Source: Tetragonia tetragonoides
Taxonomy: Eukaryota > Streptophyta > Magnoliopsida > Caryophyllales > Aizoaceae
Direction: 5' to 3'
Length of the DNA: 64,000 nt
NCBI GenBank assembly: GCA_038025085.1
Contig: CM076151.1
Span: forward strand, 9,801,001 to 9,865,000
The position numbers and the translations under genes were made by a program. The notes beneath the pieces were generated by a model. The model saw nothing but the letters and a program-made list of their open reading frames with translations, was not told the DNA's origin and did no database searches. Each line of letters starts with the position of its first letter. Position 1 is the first letter of the stretch. Below are positions 58,999-64,000 of this stretch, in pieces.

Positions 58999-59156
58999 CA
59001 ATGGCGGAGTTAGGGATCAGTTCAAGTGGAGTCAGTCTCTTACAACATATAGGATAAATTATAGATATTGCATTAAGAAAATCATTTTACAAAGGAATTT
59101 AACAAAAAAATTGGATTCAATGGAATCCCTAACCCCATGAATAGATCTGCCACTGA
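58999..59156. mobile_element. hAT-type MITE, relative of the copy in the GATA gene
   Basis: The ends are caatggcgga and tctgccactg(a). The interior aligns with 22529-22694 (acatataggataaattatagatattg..., ttacaaaggaatttaacaaaaaaat). The flanks gtggtgtt (58991-58998) and ctggtgtt (59157-59164) match at seven of eight bases, consistent with an aged hAT target-site duplication. Confidence 0.8.
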
Positions 59157-59164
59157 CTGGTGTT

Positions 59165-59711
59165 ACTGAAGCACCATAATTTTTGTGGTGATATCTAAAA
59201 TGGAAATGGTATGTGAAGTTAAATGTCACTTTTTTCTTTAATATATCATTAATATCGGTAGGTTGGTTAACAAAATGTCACTATTGCCAAAAACAGTTTA
59301 CTTATTGCATAAGAAACGGTGAAATATTATGTCTTGATCTCAAAATATTTCAAAAGAATATGTATTTTCTTTTTCTTTTTTTTTTTAGGGAAAATGTATT
59401 TTATTTTTCTAATTTTAATAAAATAATGAAAATTCATAGAAAAACAATAGAAACCGAAATTCCTATTATGGTTTCATATATTCTCCATCGAGTATCATTA
59501 TTTCAATTTTCTATGATTTTTTTCTTCTTCGTTTCATGGTTTTTAGCTTGGGTTTTTTTTTTATTTATTGTAAATGAGGAAAGCATAATAATGTGCTTTA
59601 AGATTTTAGATGGTTTTTTGTAAGGGGTAGTTTAGAGTGAATAAGTCTTGTTTTGGTGTGGTTTTTTGGTATGCTCCTTAAAATTCAACGTTGACACTTC
59701 ATGTAAGGATG
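59165..59711. other. AT-rich intergenic stretch
   Basis: T-rich sequence. The 136-codon frame at 59213-59623 is Phe/Ile-rich low complexity with no recognisable domain and was not called. Confidence 0.4.
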
Positions 59712-59908
59712 GTGTCATAGGCGTATCTAATACGAGGCCTCGGGGTCTCGGACACCTAATTTTTTTGGAAAATTTTGCTAAAATATCCTATTTTTTGGAT
59801 TTTTTTGGAGATTATTGCTAAAATACCCTAATATTTAGTTTTAGTATCCATATTATTTAATTATTTAGTTTGGACACCCATATCATTTGTTTTCTAAATC
59901 CGCCATTG
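59712..59908. mobile_element. Candidate third copy of a catNggcggat-type MITE
   Basis: The left end cataggcgtatctaat and right end aaatccgccattg are imperfect inverted repeats similar to the two hAT MITEs in this window. The interior is T-rich with ctaaaata repeats. The flanking 8-mers match poorly, so the boundary is uncertain. Confidence 0.4.
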
Positions 59909-59989
59909 GACCGCGTAGCAGCTATAGGGGTGTCGTCCTATTGGTGACTGGAACAGGAATATTAGATGTTTGTTCCTATGCGAGGTCCC

Positions 59990-60740
59990 TTTGAAGGAAA
60001 TAATGGGGGCATGGGGCTGATGAAGTTGCGGCCACTGCTAGAGCTTTTCTTTGGACCTTTGTCTAAAGATTGGCTGTCAAACTTCGAAATAATACTTGAA
60101 TCTGATTTGACAAGTGCTTAAAGTAGGCTAATTCAAAGGAGGGAGGTCTTTGGGAAACTAGGTTTGGATTAAACTTCATTCGGCATATAAAGAAGTGGTG
60201 GCCTAAATTTTCTATTAGGGCATCATTATTCCTAGTATTATAAGTCTTGATTTTTAAGAGTCTTAGAAATCTTAAAGGTCTTGTGCCATTGTGGTGGGCA
60301 AAAAAAATGCTAGTCTTAAATTGGGTCTTTAGATTTCAAGACTCCCTTTAAGACTCAATTGTGGGGTCCAACTACTCAAATAAAACAAAAAGTACTAGAA
60401 AACACATGCTGATCATTTTGAAAGCAACTGTTGTGTTTTTTTTAACAAATAAAAAGGTGACATGTGGCATATGGGGGGGTGTTAAAGTTTGAAAAGTCTG
60501 AATAACGTTGTGGTGGAAAGTCTGAAAAGTTTGAATAACGTTGTGGTGGAAAGTCTGAAGTTGAGTCTGGAAAATAAAAAGTGAGTGGAAAACTGATGTG
60601 GCAAGTCTGTGGAGTCTGAAAAGTCTGATGCATTGTGGATGCCCTTATTCATGGATCACGGAGCGCGAATGCGGTTATAGATGAATTAGCCAAACAAGGG
60701 ATTTGCAGGGAGAATGATTTTATTAATTGCTTGGTTTTAG
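59990..60740 (+). pseudogene. RNase H-domain relic of a retrotransposon, split by a MITE
   Basis: Translated pieces in shifting frames resemble the RNase H domain found at the end of plant LINE and reverse-transcriptase-like proteins. They are ARAFLWTF then RLAVKLRN (60035-60100), a decayed ILESD block, and SRSANAVIDELAKQGI (60658-60705), which corresponds to the terminal N-x-x-A-D-x-L-A-K-x-G motif. Stops and frameshifts are frequent. The MITE at 60218-60644 interrupts it. Short length and decay limit the call. Confidence 0.55.
60218..60644. mobile_element. Tourist/Harbinger-type MITE (427 bp)
   Basis: Ends GGGCATC and GATGCCC (right end cattgtggatgccc) with TTA duplicated at 60215-60217 and 60645-60647, the PIF/Harbinger signature. 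Inside, the word tctgaa(a)agt(t/c)tgaataacgttgtggtgg is repeated with a period of about 44 bases (60500-60580). Confidence 0.82.
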
Positions 60741-62680
60741 TTGGGTCAGAGTGTTTGGCGTGGCTATGGTGTTGGGCCTGCTGGTTGTGGCTAGATTTTA
60801 GCCTCTATATGATCTTTCCTTGTTCTGTGATTGGGGGATTAAAATAGATATTACAGTTATAGGATGTGCATATGCATGGTGGAATTCAAGGTTGGCAATT
60901 TGTACGAACGTACAATGCTTTATAAGTTGGTAGCTAGATTGTCTATCAGAAAAATACTCTTTAGTGTCCAGTGGGTGGGAAACCATGGTAATTTGCAATG
61001 TTTTGGTTTGTCCATGGGCCATGTTTTTACCATTTTTGTGTTTGTGGTGGTAGTTTAAGGGTTTGTCTAGCTTTGGTGCCAATGGATTACATGTCATTTA
61101 GCAATAATGTACTCCGTTTAAAAGTCAATTGTTCAATTATTGATTCCGTACCGGGCATGGGATGGTACGTTTCGCTCCGAATCCGAAGTAGCAATTATTC
61201 TTTATAGAGAGCGATATCAGCTGAAGTCATGCGCCATGCTCGTTATAAAGAAATTAATTAGAACGGGTCAAATGAGCTCCGATCCTTAGATTATGAATCT
61301 TACAATCTTATAAATCATGTATTCAAGTGGTGGTTAAAACTGATATATAGAGTAAATAAGATCTGATGTTCGAATTTCCATCACCCTTATGTAATGTAAT
61401 TGTACTGATACTAATTGTGCCTTCTGCGAGCTTATAGACGCTTTTTTTTTCTCTTCTAGCAAGAACTATAATTGATCGAGTGTGTGCTATTATCCGATCA
61501 GTAGTTTAAGCATACATATTTCTCTCGCATATTAGCACTTGCTCAGTTTAGTTAAGTTGTATCTATTTCACTTCAGTTCAACTCAATTTAATAGAAAATG
61601 ACATAAGATATAATTAAATAACCCTGTAACAAAATGAATAGGCAAGTACGAAAATATGAAAGTAAACACAGAAGCAGTGTAATAAAAATATAATAGGATT
61701 ATAATGATTGAAAGAGTCAAAAGGTTAACATGATAGAGAAATATGTGATGAAGCACTTGTTACATAATCAATTAATCATGCTAAGGGTCCTTTTCTACAG
61801 AATATGACCGTGCAAAATTGCATTTTGAAAGGCAATAAAATAGGCATTTTGATTAGGACCAATCAACAAAACAAAAACATACGTGTATCCTCTTCCAACA
61901 ATTATTAGACATTCTAGCTGGTTATCTATGATATATGGAAAACTTTAACATCATCACTTTAGGACCCTGATCGATGAGTACTTAAATAAAGGTCTAAGAG
62001 CTAAAAAAAAAATACAATATTGGAATATTTCAATTGATGATAATAATGTTTGAGCTATTAAGATAAATAACAGATGATAATAATATATACTATACACAAG
62101 CTAGTTAATGCTAAAATTTGATGAAGACAAGGATCATGATTTAGAAATGTAGGAACAAGTTATTATACATCGTAATTATTTTTTATTCTACTCAAAAGTG
62201 ATCAATTTCACTGAAAGTTACGAAAATACCGTCTTACACAAATTTTTGTTTAAATAAAAAAAAGTATTGTTTTTGCTTTGTAAGTTTTTCTTCTTTGAAG
62301 ATGTTTATCATCATTCTATTTATTCAGTAAGAATCATCTTACTGAAAATGAGGAAGAAAACGACTAGATACCAATGACAAATTGAAAATCTTTCACAGAT
62401 CATTGTCTATAAAAATTGGGATCATTAGGAGTCAATTACAAGACAATAATGTAAAATCGTAAATTGAAAAAAATAAGATCAAACCCTCCTTGAATTGAGA
62501 TTAAAATTATAAAAATAATAATAATTCTCTTTTAATAAATCTCTGAATGATGTCAATACCAAGATATGTAACCTCATTCCTTGGAGCTAATTCTTATATT
62601 TATACATTTCCTCCCACTCCTCTCTAAATTAAATATTTTCTCTCTTTATTTAGATTTGTTGCTAAATATTGGCTTAATGA
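60741..62680. other. Intergenic region left of the peptidase-like gene
   Basis: AT-rich. I see no exon, RNA gene or paired transposon ends. It includes the 3' flank of the minus-strand gene that ends at 62681. Confidence 0.45.
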
Positions 62681-63306
62681 TCATAATCTGCCCTTGAGAA
62701 AGCTGACACAGAGTTTTCTCCATGCTTCTTTGTCAGGGTCACGTGACTCAATAAATTTAGCCCTCAATTGATTAGCATAAGTTTCCTGCAATGAACCAAA
62801 ACCAATCATTAATAAATAAAAATGACAAAATGACAAAATTTTACAAATAATTAATTTTGTGCTATTATAATAATGTACATACCCCAATATAATTTCGTTG
62901 GAGAATGATCTCAATTAGGTAAAGAAGTATATCTTTACTGTACTCGGGATGACCTTGAATACCCATCATGTGATCTCCATATTTAAACACCTCTATTGAA
63001 GTTTTGTTGGACCGGCCAATCACCTCGACTTTTGGAGGAAGTTCCCATATCTATTTTAACTCACAAAAAAATTATGAGACGGTCTTTTCGTAATATAAAA
63101 TACGTCATTATTCTTTGAGAAAGAAATTAAAAAACTAATGGATTTTCCAAGAACGAACTAACCTCATCTTGGTGGCACTCTATGATGGCAAGTGTAGTAG
63201 GGATTTTGAGTTTGGATGATAAGCCTGACAATTGAATATTTCTAAGTCCAATGTCCCAACCCGAAGTGGCCCGATCAGTTTTTCCTCCCAATGCACGGGC
63301 TAATAT
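62681..63306 (-). CDS. GGP: Gamma-glutamyl peptidase-like class I glutamine amidotransferase, 3' exons only
   Basis: Three exons were found: 63306-63163 (48 codons, entered in phase 0), 63050-62883 (56 codons) and 62785-62681 (34 codons plus TGA), all GT-AG. The encoded blocks ILARALGGKTDRA..GWDIGLRNI, IIECHQDE-IWELPPKVEVIG and GDHMMGIQGHPEYSKDIL match the second half of plant gamma-glutamyl peptidases (GGP1/GGP3 group). The catalytic His and Glu of the class I GATase triad lie in the G-H-P-E motif. These cytosolic enzymes remove gamma-glutamate from glutathione conjugates; substrate here is unknown. The nucleophilic Cys exon (GICFGHQ region) is not in the window, so the gene continues past 64000. 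The C-terminal KGRL ending is typical. Confidence 0.9.
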
Positions 63307-64000
63307 CTGCTCAAAAACGATTACTAATATTATAAGAATGCTTTAAAAAAATTATAACAATTTGAAGTAAAGATCAAAAATTATATTCAGTACCCAATTT
63401 TTATTTTTTTTATCCAATTCCAACTTTTTTGAGACAAATTGTAGACTTCATAAATTATGGTACTCCTCATTGAGTAAAATAAATAAAATAGTTAAATGAA
63501 AAAAAAGGATTTTAGATGATATGCTTAAGGTGACAGAGCATCCAAGAGGACAGTGGGGACTGGAGGCATCAGGAACTGCAGACAACGAGGCAAAGAGTGT
63601 TTTTAGCATTATTTGTTGTTTTATCTTTTGAATGATTTTGGCAGAATTTATGCAAATAAGTTACTTGCACATTGCACTAAGCAACAATTTTGGGCACATA
63701 TGGTAGTGGAAACTCTGTGGATACACGTGTTTTGGGAGATTTGAGTGTAGAACGAACCAAAAAAGAAACTACTTAAAACATTCATTGTTATGTTCTAATT
63801 ATGTTTATCACTAATTCACTATATAGTATGCATAATAAGAATATTAAGTTTCTGATAAAAAAAAAGAGAATATTAAGTTATTACTAACTGACAAAAACAT
63901 CGATAATAAACAAGTTTTGAAAAGTCAAATTATGTACATCATATTCTTAATCAATTTAAACTAGTGCTAAGCGCCTTTGAGCTGGTCTACAATCCAAAGC
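63307..64000 (-). other. Intron of the peptidase-like gene, running off the window
   Basis: AT-rich sequence upstream (minus strand) of the exon at 63306. I searched for the expected exon encoding the Cys nucleophile and did not find it before the end of the window, so this is read as intron. Confidence 0.5.

Noticed and set aside
59213..59623. 136-codon Phe-rich frame right of DRP3.
   Set aside because: It is T-rich low complexity with poly-Phe/Ile stretches and no motif. It is chance openness in AT-rich DNA.

Overview
The window is nuclear DNA of a flowering plant, most likely a eudicot. Genes have many short exons with GT-AG introns, the background is AT-rich, and the genes belong to plant families: a TIFY/CCT/GATA factor, a P-class PPR protein, a DRP3-type dynamin and a gamma-glutamyl peptidase-like enzyme. 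MITEs, SINEs, an RTE-type LINE, a Ty3/gypsy-type LTR element and a satellite array fill introns and spacers. I cannot name the species.

Layout. 754-6187 (+): a seven-exon gene for a five-KH-domain RNA-binding protein (636 aa). 7802-9115 (+): an intronless PPR gene, preceded by a 30-codon uORF whose stop overlaps the main ATG (TGATG). 11217-12452 (-): a two-exon Costars/ABRACL gene (93 aa). 15040-26079 (+): a ten-exon TIFY-CCT-GATA (ZML-type) gene (363 aa). Its 4.9-kb third intron holds an antisense RTE-clade LINE with recognisable endonuclease and reverse-transcriptase domains and one frame break. 27233-45330: a satellite array of ~312-bp monomers, split by a young 5.85-kb LTR retrotransposon (33498-39345). 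46202-58214 (-): a 20-exon DRP3-type dynamin gene (820 aa) whose introns carry SINEs, MITEs and local tandem duplications. 59.0-60.7 kb: MITEs and an RNase H retrotransposon relic. 62681-63306 (-): the last three exons of a gamma-glutamyl-peptidase-like gene running off the right edge.

The five complete genes look intact: every exon junction I derived keeps frame and matches GT-AG. They do not form a pathway. They are housekeeping-type genes for RNA binding, organelle RNA processing, actin regulation, transcription and organelle fission.

The most distinctive structure is the satellite. From about 30.5 to 45.3 kb it is a higher-order repeat. Three monomer classes, marked by ACCAATC, ACCACTC and ACCATTC, recur every ~935 bp, and this phase continues across the LTR-element insertion. 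The left part of the array (27.2-30.5 kb) is more diverged and lacks the trimer order. Several transposon insertions carry internal proof of their boundaries: a paralogous empty site for an 891-bp Stowaway-like element, a perfect 19-bp target-site duplication for a SINE, and an exactly measurable 896-bp deletion in one LTR. I found no unambiguous new biochemical system. The novel content lies in repeat architecture and in the uORF/main-ORF arrangement.
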